Shown: positions 9,897-18,406 of the stretch, in pieces
How positions within the stretch are numbered: the first letter of the stretch is position 1
How the letters are laid out: each line of letters begins with the position of its first letter
Source: Bacteroidaceae bacterium
Lineage (GTDB): Bacteria; Bacteroidota; Bacteroidia; Bacteroidales; Bacteroidaceae
Reading direction: 5' to 3'
DNA: 42,238 nt
Assembly (NCBI GenBank): GCA_024398595.1
Contig: JAKSIX010000018.1
Coordinates: 1-42,238 of the forward strand
Translations under genes and position numbers: made by a program
The notes under the pieces: generated by a model
The model's database searches: none
What the model saw: the letters and a program-made list of their open reading frames with translations, nothing else
What the model was told of the DNA's origin: nothing

Positions 9897-10036
9897 GTAA
9901 TCTCTCCAAATCTTTTTCGTCCGAAAGAATCATCTCATCAGTCACTATGGCCGCATAGCTCCTTCTCCGATAATCCTTTCTGACTGAAAAATCTTCCGGC
10001 TTTCTTACCAACTTATTTTTTACGTTTACTTGACAG
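9897..10036. repeat. 140-bp direct repeat, copy 1 (upstream of the ilv operon)
   Basis: By eye this segment aligns without gaps to 15401-15540, in the same orientation, with 8 mismatches in 140 (about 94 percent identity). Identity drops abruptly at both ends. The minus strand is open across the repeat in both copies and would encode a basic peptide containing PEDFSVRKDYRRRSYA. Three of the four differences in that central frame change the amino acid, so conservation of a protein is not evident. The element is not recognised. Confidence 0.9.
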
Positions 10037-10092
10037 CCCCTGAAAGACAGTAATATGGGACTTGTGGAACTTGAATAATTTATAATAACATA

Positions 10093-10107
10093 TTGCTTGT
10101 AAAGCAA
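10093..10107. promoter_or_regulatory. Inverted repeat over the ilv -33 region (possible operator)
   Basis: TTGCTT-GTA-AAGCAA is a perfect 6-3-6 inverted repeat that overlaps the predicted -33 element of the ilv promoter. Its position would suit a repressor site, but the palindrome is short and could be chance. Confidence 0.25.
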
Positions 10108-10126
10108 GAAGAAAACTGTAATTTTG
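10096..10126 (+). promoter_or_regulatory. Predicted ilv operon promoter
   Basis: CTTG at 10096-10099, a 19-base spacer and TAATTTTG at 10119-10126 fit the Bacteroidetes promoter well. Initiation near 10130 leaves a leader of only about 54 bases before the ilvD ATG at 10184. Confidence 0.6.
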
Positions 10127-10132
10127 CAAGTG

Positions 10133-10162
10133 GCCTTTCCCTCGCAGGAGAAGGGCTTTTTT
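10133..10162 (+). terminator. Terminator-like hairpin in the ilv leader
   Basis: GCCTTTC (10133-10139) pairs with GAAGGGC (10150-10156): 7 base pairs including one G-U, with a 10-base loop. Six Ts (10157-10162) follow directly. It lies between the predicted start point (about 10130) and the ilvD ATG, so it could act as an attenuator or as a 5' stabilising hairpin. No leader peptide fits upstream. Confidence 0.5.
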
Positions 10163-10183
10163 ACAATCCAAATCAGGACAGAT

Positions 10184-11986
10184 ATGAAAATTCAGCTCAG
10201 AAGTGCCCAATGCACAGAGGGACGGAGAATGGCCGGTGCCCGTGCCTTATGGACAGCAAACGGTATGAAGCCGGAGCACATCGGCAAACCTGTAATAGCG
10301 ATAGCCAATTCATTCACACAGTTTGTTCCGGGACACGTGCACCTGCATGAAGCCGGACAACTTATCAAAAAGGAAATTGAGAAGCTCGGCTGCTTCGCCG
10401 CAGAATTCAACACGATAGCAATTGACGACGGCATAGCTATGGGACACGACGGAATGCTGTATTCCCTCCCGTCACGCGACATTATAGCAGACAGCGTTGA
10501 ATATATGGTCAATGCGCACAAGGCCGATGCTCTGGTCTGCATCAGCAACTGCGACAAGATTACTCCGGGAATGCTGATGGCCACGATGCGCCTCAACATT
10601 CCTACAGTTTTCGTAAGCGGAGGCCCTATGGAGGCCGGAGAATGGAACGGCAGACATCTTGATCTGATTGACGCAATGATACTCTCCGCCGATGACTCCG
10701 TGTCGGATGCTGATGTAGAGCAGATTGAGCGTCATTCCTGTCCCGGATGCGGATGCTGTTCAGGAATGTTCACAGCCAATTCCATGAACTGTCTTACAGA
10801 GGCTTTGGGATTTTCATTACCGGGCAACGGCACAATACTTGCCACGCACAGAAACCGCATACAGCTGTTCAAGGACGCGGCCGCCCTCATCGTAAAAAAC
10901 GCCTTGAAATATTACGGGGAAGGCGACGATTCCCTATTGCCGCTCAACATAGCCACAAAAAAAGCCTTTGAGAATGCAATGACATTGGACATAGCTATGG
11001 GTGGCTCCACGAACACGGTCCTGCATCTTCTGGCAGTTGCGTGCGAGGCCGGTGTGGATTTCAGGATGGATGATATAGACCGTCTCTCACGCAAGGTTCC
11101 GTGTCTGTGCAAGGTGGCACCGAACACGCAGAAATATCACGTACAGGATGTAGGTCGCGCCGGAGGAGTACTGAACATTCTCAAGCAACTGGCCGATGGA
11201 GGTCTGCTGCATACGGACTCATTGAATGTCACAGGACTGAGTTACGGTGAGCTTACCGACAGGTACGATATATCCAAGGACAATATCAATCCGGAAGCAA
11301 AACGCATCTACAGCACAGCCCCGGCACGTAAGTTCAGCAACGTGCTTGGCTCTCAGGACTGCACATACCAGACACTTGATACAGACCGTGCAGACGGTTG
11401 CATACGCGACCTGTCACACGCCTACTCAAAGGATGGCGGAATAGCCATCCTCACAGGCAACATAGCCCAGGACGGATGTGTCGTCAAGACAGCAGGCGTG
11501 GACGAGAGCATCTGGAAATTCTCAGGTCCTGCAAAAGTCTTTGACTCTCAGGAAGCCGCATCAGACGGCATACTTGGAGGAAAAGTTCAGGCTGGGGACA
11601 TCGTAGTAATCACACACGAAGGTCCGAAAGGAGGTCCGGGTATGCAGGAAATGCTCTACCCCACTTCATATCTTAAGTCACGTCATCTCGGCAAGGAATG
11701 TGCGCTGATAACGGACGGGCGTTTCAGCGGCGGCACATCAGGTCTCAGCATCGGACACATATCACCGGAAGCAGCCGCAGGTGGCAATATCGGCAAGATT
11801 GCCGATGGCGATATCATTGATATTGATATCCCGGCACGTACAATAAATGTACGTCTGACCGACGAGGAACTCAACGCAAGACCTATGCGTGAACTCACAC
11901 GCGACAGGGTCATACCAAAGAGTCTGAAAGCATATGCCAGTATGGTCAGTTCTGCAGACAAAGGGGGAATAAGAATCATTGATTGA
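10184..11986 (+). CDS. ilvD: Dihydroxy-acid dehydratase
   Basis: This iron-sulfur enzyme converts dihydroxy-isovalerate and dihydroxy-methylvalerate to the 2-keto acids, the third step of valine and isoleucine synthesis. It has 600 residues from ATG 10184; the upstream extension to 10124 runs through the leader hairpin and is rejected. Signatures are [14 protein letters not shown] near the N-terminus, [12 protein letters not shown] (cluster Cys 123), [20 protein letters not shown] (Cys 186-192, including a cluster ligand) and [19 protein letters not shown] near the C-terminus. It is the first gene of the operon, and its TGA shares a base with the ilvB ATG. Confidence 0.97.
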   Translation: MKIQLRSAQCTEGRRMAGARALWTANGMKPEHIGKPVIAIANSFTQFVPGHVHLHEAGQLIKKEIEKLGCFAAEFNTIAIDDGIAMGHDGMLYSLPSRDIIADSVEYMVNAHKADALVCISNCDKITPGMLMATMRLNIPTVFVSGGPMEAGEWNGRHLDLIDAMILSADDSVSDADVEQIERHSCPGCGCCSGMFTANSMNCLTEALGFSLPGNGTILATHRNRIQLFKDAAALIVKNALKYYGEGDDSLLPLNIATKKAFENAMTLDIAMGGSTNTVLHLLAVACEAGVDFRMDDIDRLSRKVPCLCKVAPNTQKYHVQDVGRAGGVLNILKQLADGGLLHTDSLNVTGLSYGELTDRYDISKDNINPEAKRIYSTAPARKFSNVLGSQDCTYQTLDTDRADGCIRDLSHAYSKDGGIAILTGNIAQDGCVVKTAGVDESIWKFSGPAKVFDSQEAASDGILGGKVQAGDIVVITHEGPKGGPGMQEMLYPTSYLKSRHLGKECALITDGRFSGGTSGLSIGHISPEAAAGGNIGKIADGDIIDIDIPARTINVRLTDEELNARPMRELTRDRVIPKSLKAYASMVSSADKGGIRIID

Positions 11987-13680
11987 TGGAAGATAGAATA
12001 ACAGGTGCGGAAGCACTGCTGAGATCACTCATCAACGAGGGGGTTGACACCCTGTTCGCCTACCCTGGCGGTACCATAATAAGGGTGTTCGATTCCATGT
12101 TCAGTCACAGGAATGACATTCGGCAGGTACTGGTACGTCACGAGCAGGCGGCCGCACACGCAGCTCAGGGATATGCGCGAATATCCGGCAAGACCGGCGT
12201 AGCCATTGTAACAAGCGGGCCCGGTGCCACCAACACCATCACTGGCATCAGCGATGCAATGCTTGACAGCACCCCCATTGTCGTAATAGCCGGACAGGTC
12301 AGCACCACATCTCTGGGAACCGACGCATTTCAGGAAATTGATTTGGTAGGCGTAACACAACCTATTACAAAATGGAGTTACCAGATACGCCGTGCGGAAG
12401 ATATTGCGTGGGCTGTATCAAGAGCCTTCTACATAGCAGGATCAGGCAGACCCGGGCCGGTGGTCCTGGACTTTACCCGCAATGCACAGGATCAGCTGAT
12501 TGAATACAAACCGGAGAAAACCGACCACATCCGCAGCTATATTCCTTATCCGGCACCGAATCCGGACGAGATTGATGCGGCAGCAAGACTCATCGACCAG
12601 GCACAGAGGCCCATGGTTCTGGCAGGACACGGAGTTGAGCTTGGTCAGGCCGAAGAACAGCTGAAAGCTTTCATTGAAAAGGGCGACATCCCGGTAGGAC
12701 GTACACTTCTCGGCCTGTCCGTATTGCCTACGGATCATCCTCTCAATATGGGTATGCTCGGTATGCACGGAAACCTTGCGCCTAACGTACAGACCAACCG
12801 ATGCGATTTGCTCATTGCCGTAGGAATGCGTTTCGATGACCGTGTCACAAGCAAGGCAAGCCTCTACGCTCCACAGGCCAAGGTAATACACTTTGACATA
12901 GACAAGTCTGAATTCGGCAAGAATATCAAGCCCCACGTCACCGTACTGGGAGACTGCCGTACCACACTGGAACTGGTAACCGAAAAAATACACAAGTCAT
13001 CTCACAGGGAGTGGATTGGGAGTTTCCGGCAATACCGGGACGAGGAATACAGCAAGGTTATAGCCGATGCCATACACCCGTCATCAGGGCCGTTACGTAT
13101 GGGGGAAGTGGTTAATGCGGTCAGTACACTTGCTGATGAAAGTACCGCTATGGCCACCGACGTTGGGCTGAACCAGATGTTCTCATCACGATATTTCAAG
13201 TATCGCAAGCCGCGCAGCATCATAACATCCGGCGGTCTCGGCACAATGGGATTCGGAGTACCGGCAGCAATCGGAGCCACATTCGGTGCTCCCGACCGCA
13301 CGGTAGTCGTATTCTGCGGTGACGGAGGTCTGCAGATGAACATCCAGGAATTCGGGACAATAATGGAGACAGGAGCGAAAGTCAAGATTATAATGCTCAA
13401 CAACAACTTCCTCGGCAATGTCAGGCAATGGCAGCAGCTTCATTACAATTCACGCTATTCCTGCACACCGATGATAAATCCTGACTACGCAAAGATAGCC
13501 GAAGCGTACGGAATATGCAGCAGGACTGTATCCGAACGGTCAGAGCTTGAAGCCGCCATACGTGATATGTTCCGGACAGACGGCCCGTATCTGCTGATAG
13601 CAAACTGTCTTGAGGAAGAGAATGTTATGCCAATGATTGCATACGGTGATGCTGTTGACAAAATGATATTCAGTATCTGA
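11986..13680 (+). CDS. ilvB: Acetolactate synthase, large (catalytic) subunit
   Basis: This ThDP enzyme condenses pyruvate with pyruvate or 2-ketobutyrate, the committed step to valine, leucine and isoleucine. At 564 residues it is the normal length. FAYPGG and the catalytic Glu 53 in RHEQAAAHAAQGYAR are at the N-terminus, and SGPGATNTITGI is the FAD/ThDP-domain signature. The ThDP motif starts at GDGG (residue 445) and ends in NNNFLGNVRQWQ. The start ATG at 11986 overlaps the ilvD stop as TGATG, suggesting translational coupling. The regulatory subunit ilvN follows after 14 bases. Confidence 0.97.
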   Translation: MEDRITGAEALLRSLINEGVDTLFAYPGGTIIRVFDSMFSHRNDIRQVLVRHEQAAAHAAQGYARISGKTGVAIVTSGPGATNTITGISDAMLDSTPIVVIAGQVSTTSLGTDAFQEIDLVGVTQPITKWSYQIRRAEDIAWAVSRAFYIAGSGRPGPVVLDFTRNAQDQLIEYKPEKTDHIRSYIPYPAPNPDEIDAAARLIDQAQRPMVLAGHGVELGQAEEQLKAFIEKGDIPVGRTLLGLSVLPTDHPLNMGMLGMHGNLAPNVQTNRCDLLIAVGMRFDDRVTSKASLYAPQAKVIHFDIDKSEFGKNIKPHVTVLGDCRTTLELVTEKIHKSSHREWIGSFRQYRDEEYSKVIADAIHPSSGPLRMGEVVNAVSTLADESTAMATDVGLNQMFSSRYFKYRKPRSIITSGGLGTMGFGVPAAIGATFGAPDRTVVVFCGDGGLQMNIQEFGTIMETGAKVKIIMLNNNFLGNVRQWQQLHYNSRYSCTPMINPDYAKIAEAYGICSRTVSERSELEAAIRDMFRTDGPYLLIANCLEEENVMPMIAYGDAVDKMIFSI

Positions 13681-13694
13681 CAATAGCGACAAAT

Positions 13695-14252
13695 ATGAAT
13701 AACGGAAAGAAGCTCTACACACTGATTGTCCATACCGAGAACATAGCCGGTATTCTGAACCAGGTTACAGCGGTATTCACCCGCAGGCAGATTAACATTG
13801 AGAGTCTGAACGTATCCGCCTCGTCCATTGAAGGTGTGCACAGATATACTGTCACAGCATTTACAGAAAAGGATACAATCGAAAAAATCGTAAGCCAGAT
13901 AGAGAAGAAGGTCGATGTGCTCCAGTGCCAGTATTTCACTGACGATGAGATATTCATGCAGGAAGTCGCACTGTACAAGGTAACGACCAAAGTTCTTGCC
14001 GACAACCCTAAACTGTCCGAAACGATAAGACGCTACGGAGCCAACATAATTGAGGTTAACTCCACATTCTCTGTAATTGAGAAGACTGGTCATACCGATG
14101 ACATATTCGCGCTCAACAGAGAACTGGGCGATACAGGAGGTCTGCTGCAGTTCGTGAGTTCCGGCAGAATAGCTATTACAAGGGCACGCATAGAGCACGT
14201 CAGTGAATATCTTGACAAATTCACCACTTTATATGGTTGTGACAACAAATAA
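13695..14252 (+). CDS. ilvN: Acetolactate synthase, small (regulatory) subunit
   Basis: This 185-residue partner of IlvB activates the enzyme and gives it feedback inhibition by valine. An N-terminal ACT domain (about residues 6-80) shows YTLIVHTENIAGILNQVTAV and RRQINIESLNVSAS, the usual valine-binding region. The C-terminal half (IEVNSTFSVIEKTGHTDDI) matches the small-subunit C-terminal domain. It lies 14 bases after ilvB and 34 bases before ilvC in one operon. Confidence 0.95.
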   Translation: MNNGKKLYTLIVHTENIAGILNQVTAVFTRRQINIESLNVSASSIEGVHRYTVTAFTEKDTIEKIVSQIEKKVDVLQCQYFTDDEIFMQEVALYKVTTKVLADNPKLSETIRRYGANIIEVNSTFSVIEKTGHTDDIFALNRELGDTGGLLQFVSSGRIAITRARIEHVSEYLDKFTTLYGCDNK

Positions 14253-14286
14253 TGGAAATACAGATTAACAATCAATACTTGTAATT

Positions 14287-15330
14287 ATGGCAAAAATCAA
14301 TTTTGGCGGTGTCATTGAGGAAGTGATGACACGCGAGGAATTTCCTTTGGAAAAAGCCCGCGAGATTCTGAAGAACGAGACAATAGCCGTAATAGGCTAT
14401 GGAGTACAGGGACCAGGTCAGGCCTGCAACCTGCGTGACAACGGCTTCAACGTAATCGTTGGCCAGCGTCAGGGCAAGACTTACGAAAAAGCGGTAGCAG
14501 ACGGTTGGGTACCGGGACAGACACTGTTCCCAATCGAGGAAGCCGCAGAGAAGGGCACAATAGTATGTATGCTGCTCTCCGATGCCGCACAGATGCAGTT
14601 GTGGCCGACAATAAAAAAACATCTCACCCCAGGCAAGACACTTTATTTCTCACACGGATTCGCCATCACCTGGAATGACCGTACCGGTGTTGTTCCCCCA
14701 AAGGACATAGATGTCATAATGGTAGCACCTAAGGGTTCAGGCCGTTCACTCAGGACAATGTTCGTGGAAGGACGCGGTCTGAACAGTTCATACGCCGTAT
14801 ATCAGGACGCATCAGGACATGCACTTGAGAAAGTTCTGGCATTCGGTATCGGTATCGGATCCGGCTACCTGTTCGAGACAACATTTATCCGCGAGGCGAC
14901 ATCAGACCTTACAGGCGAACGTGGATCGCTGATGGGAGCTATTCACGGACTTCTTCTCGCTCAGTATGAAGTTTTGCGCGAGAATGGTCACACTCCTTCA
15001 GAAGCATTCAATGAGACCTGCGAAGAGCTTACCCAGTCACTTATGCCACTGTTCGCTGCCAAAGGTATGGATTGGATGTATGCGAACTGCTCAACCACAG
15101 CACAGCGTGGAGCATTGGATTGGATGGGCCCGTTCCACGATGCAATCAAGCCTGTCGTACAGAAGCTGTATGCAAGCGTAAAGTGCGGAAACGAGGCGCA
15201 GATATCCATAGACAGCAACTCAAAGCCAGACTACCGCGAAGGACTTGAGAAAGAGCTTCAGGCACTCCGTGACAGTGAAATGTGGCAGACCGGAGCTGTC
15301 GTACGCAAACTACGTCCTGAGAACAATTAA
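14287..15330 (+). CDS. ilvC: Ketol-acid reductoisomerase
   Basis: This enzyme catalyses the Mg- and NAD(P)H-dependent isomeroreduction of acetolactate, the second step of branched-chain synthesis. At 347 residues it is a short (class I-like) enzyme. The Rossmann dinucleotide loop is GYGVQGPGQA (residues 37-46). VAPKGSGRSLR and the C-terminal knotted helical domain with FETTFIREATSDLTGERG (metal-binding Asp and Glu) are present. It is last in the operon and is followed by an 18-bp stem hairpin. No leucine-branch genes (leuA-D) are seen here. Confidence 0.97.
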   Translation: MAKINFGGVIEEVMTREEFPLEKAREILKNETIAVIGYGVQGPGQACNLRDNGFNVIVGQRQGKTYEKAVADGWVPGQTLFPIEEAAEKGTIVCMLLSDAAQMQLWPTIKKHLTPGKTLYFSHGFAITWNDRTGVVPPKDIDVIMVAPKGSGRSLRTMFVEGRGLNSSYAVYQDASGHALEKVLAFGIGIGSGYLFETTFIREATSDLTGERGSLMGAIHGLLLAQYEVLRENGHTPSEAFNETCEELTQSLMPLFAAKGMDWMYANCSTTAQRGALDWMGPFHDAIKPVVQKLYASVKCGNEAQISIDSNSKPDYREGLEKELQALRDSEMWQTGAVVRKLRPENN

Positions 15331-15340
15331 TAACTCACGC

Positions 15341-15386
15341 ATAATAAGATGTGGCGGACTCATACGGGTCTGCCACATCTTATTAT
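15341..15386. terminator. Long hairpin after ilvC
   Basis: ATAATAAGATGTGGCGGA (15341-15358) pairs with TCTGCCACATCTTATTAT (15369-15386): 18 base pairs with one wobble and a 10-base loop. It sits 10 bases after the ilvC stop. The 3' flank is only moderately T-rich, so it may be a processing or stability hairpin as well as a terminator. It lies between convergent ilvC and ppiD-like genes. Confidence 0.7.
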
Positions 15387-15400
15387 ATCAGATAGTTTTA

Positions 15401-15540
15401 GTAATCTCTCCAAATCTTTTCCGTCCGAAAGAATCATCTCATCAGTCACTATGCCCGCATAGCTCCTTCTTCGATAATCCTTTCTGACTGAAAAATCTTC
15501 CGGATTTCTTACCAACTTATTTTTTGCGCTTACTTATCAG
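15401..15540. repeat. 140-bp direct repeat, copy 2 (downstream of the ilv operon)
   Basis: This is the partner of 9897-10036. Its right end coincides with the last codons of the ppiD-like gene, whose stop is at 15537-15539. On the minus strand the gene ends TGA TAA, and the repeat's open frame then continues in the same reading frame; in copy 1 the two stop positions are sense codons (TGT CAA). The repeat fills most of the ilvC-ppiD gap. Confidence 0.9.
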
Positions 15541-17666
15541 AATATTCTGTAACGGTTGTCCGTCACATTGGCCTTAGAATACAGCTCACTGAATACCATA
15601 TTGGTAATATATGCTGCATTACTCTGATAACGCGACTTTTCTGTAGCATCATCATAATCGGCAGAATATGCATCTGCAGATATTTTCTTAGCTACCCATA
15701 CGCCACCGTCACCCTTTATGGGAGCTGAACTTGCGCCATTTTCAAGATTGCAGACAGCCGCACCTACAAGACGCTCACTTGAATAGGTAGAAGAAACGTA
15801 TGCAGGAGATGAGAAAGTCACATACTTGAGTGTATCATACCTGACTCCATCAACACCTGACAATGACCCGGCATCAGCAATCTTACCGAGCAGAATCTCA
15901 GCCTTCTTAGCATCAGTAGCCTCAAATATGAGTGATGTCTTTACGTCATCCACAGGCTTATAGCCCTTCTTTGCAATCTTGTTCAATGCCACAACAAGCA
16001 GGTGGTTGTTGTCCTCACCCACCTCATATATACGTGACACTTCACCCGGCTTCGCCTCAAACACCCACCGCAGTGCATCGTGCGATTTTGACACACCGCC
16101 TACATTATTGCTGTTGCTTCTGAACTCACGGTCTGCCAGCAGACGATAGCCGTTCTCTTCAGCATTACCTGCAAGAAGTTCAGCCGTATTGTTGCTTGCC
16201 ACAAATGCGCTCAACTTATTGTATGCTTCGTTACTCGTCTCATTGCTGAAGTAAGCGGCTCTCTTCACAATAGCCGTATTATACTTACGGATTCTGTTCC
16301 TGACATCAGACACCTTGATAATGAGAGACACCTGATCCAAATCAAGCTTGCACACATCGCCCTTGGCAAGCGTATTCATCTTGCACAGATATTCCGCATC
16401 ATTACCGGAATAAGTTCCGCCCTCGTAACTGGCGGATGCCAGCCACTGTGGCTCACCGTTCTGTGAGTATTTTGCGGCAAGTCCAACCATATCCGCACCG
16501 GCCTTTACAGCATTGTAGATACTGTCGGCAAGACCGGCTACATTCTCAGTAAGATTAGGATTCACCTGAATCAGTGAGAACTGGACAGAATCGTATGCAT
16601 TCGTAACGGAAATCAGTTTAAAGGTGTTGTACGAGTCATCTTCCGCACAGTAATACGGGCCGAACACACCGCCCACACTTACAGAATCAAGTCTTTCGGC
16701 CACATCTGCCGGAAGTCCATTCTTTGAGGACGGAACCTCGCTGTATGCAATGGAAGACTCCGCAAGACGGACAAACGAAGCGTACTCCCCATTTGTTTCC
16801 GCCAGCTGGGTGGCGTATGCAGTCACTTCATCCAAAAGGGACTTTCTGTCAGATTCGCTCGGCAATATCTCAACATCAATATAGCTTATGTTTCTGGTTT
16901 CTTCCTGCTGCCTGTACATAGGTTTCTTCTCTGCATACAGTTTCTGTACATCAGCAGCCGATACCTTTGCCAATGAATCCGGAACAGTTGAATATGGCAA
17001 TGTAGCAAGCAGAATATCATTCCTTCTGGCTCTTGTCTCGTAAGCATCCTTTCTGGAAACAGGATTGGAGAGCATTGAAGTCTGTATGAGAGCCGCATAC
17101 TTGCTCAAAAGCAGGTTCTGTCGGATATTATCCTCCACATAGCACCAGAAGTTATACAGATTGTCATAATAGTTCATATACTCTGCCGGCAGAGATGCGC
17201 GGTCTATTTCATTGTACTCCGCAAGGAACATTTTGAGACGATCCACATCAAACATACCGGTCTGCTCATTCACAAACGGAGTCTGACGCAACATAGGATT
17301 GGTACCAGCCTCAATTATCGACTGTATTTCGGCATCGGTAACCCTAAGGCCCAAAGCAGAAGTCTCCTTCTCCAGAATTGACTTACGGATGATATTGTTC
17401 CAGGTCTCATCCTTGACAGACGCGTACTGTTCATCGGTAAGTGAATTGAGATTCATTGAAAACTTGACGATTTCCGCATATTTCTCAAACTCGTTTTGGA
17501 AATCCTGGGCATTGATGCTGATGCCATTTACCTCTCCCACAGTGGCCACACCCTGATTAGGGCGCAATATCTTCCACGCGTCACCCAAGATGAAAGCAAG
17601 AAGAGCCAAACCGATTACAACCAACAACAGAGTACCCTTACTCCTGATTTTCTGCAATGTTGCCAT
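15537..17666 (-). CDS. PpiD/SurA-like periplasmic peptidyl-prolyl isomerase, membrane-anchored
   Basis: This 709-residue chaperone is tethered to the inner membrane by one N-terminal helix (about residues 12-30, LLLVVIGLALLAFILGDAW) and has a large periplasmic part. Residues 35-220 resemble the SurA N-terminal domain: VGEVNGISINAQDFQNEFEKY, then GLRVTDAEIQSIIEAG. Parvulin-like regions follow, including GEVSRIYEVGEDNNHLLVVAL. It is expected to help fold proteins emerging from the Sec translocon. It is convergent with ilvC and appears to have its own promoter. It is PpiD-like by architecture, but isomerase activity cannot be judged by eye. Confidence 0.87.
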   Translation of the reverse strand: MATLQKIRSKGTLLLVVIGLALLAFILGDAWKILRPNQGVATVGEVNGISINAQDFQNEFEKYAEIVKFSMNLNSLTDEQYASVKDETWNNIIRKSILEKETSALGLRVTDAEIQSIIEAGTNPMLRQTPFVNEQTGMFDVDRLKMFLAEYNEIDRASLPAEYMNYYDNLYNFWCYVEDNIRQNLLLSKYAALIQTSMLSNPVSRKDAYETRARRNDILLATLPYSTVPDSLAKVSAADVQKLYAEKKPMYRQQEETRNISYIDVEILPSESDRKSLLDEVTAYATQLAETNGEYASFVRLAESSIAYSEVPSSKNGLPADVAERLDSVSVGGVFGPYYCAEDDSYNTFKLISVTNAYDSVQFSLIQVNPNLTENVAGLADSIYNAVKAGADMVGLAAKYSQNGEPQWLASASYEGGTYSGNDAEYLCKMNTLAKGDVCKLDLDQVSLIIKVSDVRNRIRKYNTAIVKRAAYFSNETSNEAYNKLSAFVASNNTAELLAGNAEENGYRLLADREFRSNSNNVGGVSKSHDALRWVFEAKPGEVSRIYEVGEDNNHLLVVALNKIAKKGYKPVDDVKTSLIFEATDAKKAEILLGKIADAGSLSGVDGVRYDTLKYVTFSSPAYVSSTYSSERLVGAAVCNLENGASSAPIKGDGGVWVAKKISADAYSADYDDATEKSRYQSNAAYITNMVFSELYSKANVTDNRYRIF

Positions 17667-17717
17667 TTTCTATAGATGTTTTATATATTTCTTAAAAGCC
17701 TTTTCGTGTTTGAACCG

Positions 17718-17747
17718 CAAAGATAATATTAATTTAACTTCCACAAG
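17718..17747 (-). promoter_or_regulatory. Predicted promoter of the ppiD-like gene
   Basis: On the minus strand, CTTG (17747-17744), 18 bases and TATCTTTG (17725-17718) fit the consensus. The start would be near 17714, giving a leader of about 48 bases. It lies in the 146-base gap after lptC. Confidence 0.5.
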
Positions 17748-17812
17748 TTAAAAACATGCTATTATTCAAGCCCGTCAGCTGCGAAAATCCAGACCGGACT
17801 GTCTTCCGGGAA

Positions 17813-18406
17813 TCATTCCGAATCTCCCTCCATATCATCAGCAGGGAAAATTCCATCGGTATGTCTTATGATGTAGCGGGTAAAATCCTGATTGGACTCA
17901 AAGCCACGGCCGTATATTGTCTGTTTCTCCTGCCGGATTGATATCTTGCTGTCTGAATAGACTTTTTCGATTAACTGATCCCAGAAAAGCAGGTCTGTAT
18001 CAAACTTTTCTCCTTCAACATTCTCCGCATGGACATTGCCCCGCAGCTCCCACATCTTGGAAACGCTGTAATAATATGCCGTATCCGCCTCTATCAGTGA
18101 TGCCACCTCACCCAGGGAATCCAACACCTCCAAATAAGCTCCACGCTCAAAAGACCAGTAAGGCGGGTCCGCCTTCTCATACATATCCCACTGTTCTGTC
18201 ACCATACGGTATTTCGGGATTCCGTTCTCAGAGATAAGCGAAGTTATTCCGGAAGTCGCCATTACAGCCGCAGAGTCACAATCCTGTACGGCATCCGCAC
18301 GCCCAGCGTCTTTCCTGCCGGAGCAAGACAAAAGCAAAGACAAGACAACCGCCATAACAGCGATTGTCCTGCCTGTATATCCTGCAAATCCGTGACAGGT
18401 ATCCAT
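17813..18406 (-). CDS. lptC: LPS export protein LptC-like lipoprotein
   Basis: This 197-residue protein fits LptC, the bitopic periplasmic partner of LptB2FG that passes lipopolysaccharide to LptA. An N-terminal hydrophobic segment ends in LLLSC (Cys 28), a lipobox commonly seen in Bacteroidetes LptC. The body contains MVTEQWDMYEKADPPYWSFERG and WELRGNVHAENVEGEKFDTDLLFWDQ, the beta-jellyroll pattern of the LptC/OstA family. Its ATG directly follows the TAA of the TPR gene with no spacer, so it is last in the coaX-barrel-TPR-lptC operon. Confidence 0.85.
   Translation of the reverse strand: MDTCHGFAGYTGRTIAVMAVVLSLLLSCSGRKDAGRADAVQDCDSAAVMATSGITSLISENGIPKYRMVTEQWDMYEKADPPYWSFERGAYLEVLDSLGEVASLIEADTAYYYSVSKMWELRGNVHAENVEGEKFDTDLLFWDQLIEKVYSDSKISIRQEKQTIYGRGFESNQDFTRYIIRHTDGIFPADDMEGDSE

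Larger units (their letters stand above)
9848..10183. other. Intergenic region between xpt and ilvD
   Basis: These 336 bases hold no gene that I trust. They contain direct-repeat copy 1 (9897-10036), then an A+T-rich stretch, the ilv promoter (10096-10126) and the ilv leader hairpin (10133-10162). A minus-strand open frame (9856-10107) crosses the repeat but has only a TTG start inside the promoter, so I do not call it a gene. Confidence 0.7.

Noticed and set aside
9856-10107. Minus-strand 83-codon frame across repeat copy 1.
   Set aside because: Its only usable start is a TTG inside the ilv promoter, and three of four central differences between the repeat copies change the amino acid, so a conserved protein is not supported.
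10124-10183. In-frame N-terminal extension of ilvD.
   Set aside because: It needs a non-ATG start within the -7 box and translates the leader hairpin; family homology begins after ATG 10184.
10127-10183. Classical leader-peptide attenuator or T-box for the ilv operon.
   Set aside because: There is no room for a regulatory-codon peptide before the hairpin and no T-box sequence; only the hairpin itself is supported.
17756-17941. Plus-strand frame opposite the lptC 3' end.
   Set aside because: It lies mostly antisense to lptC and shows no coherent protein features.
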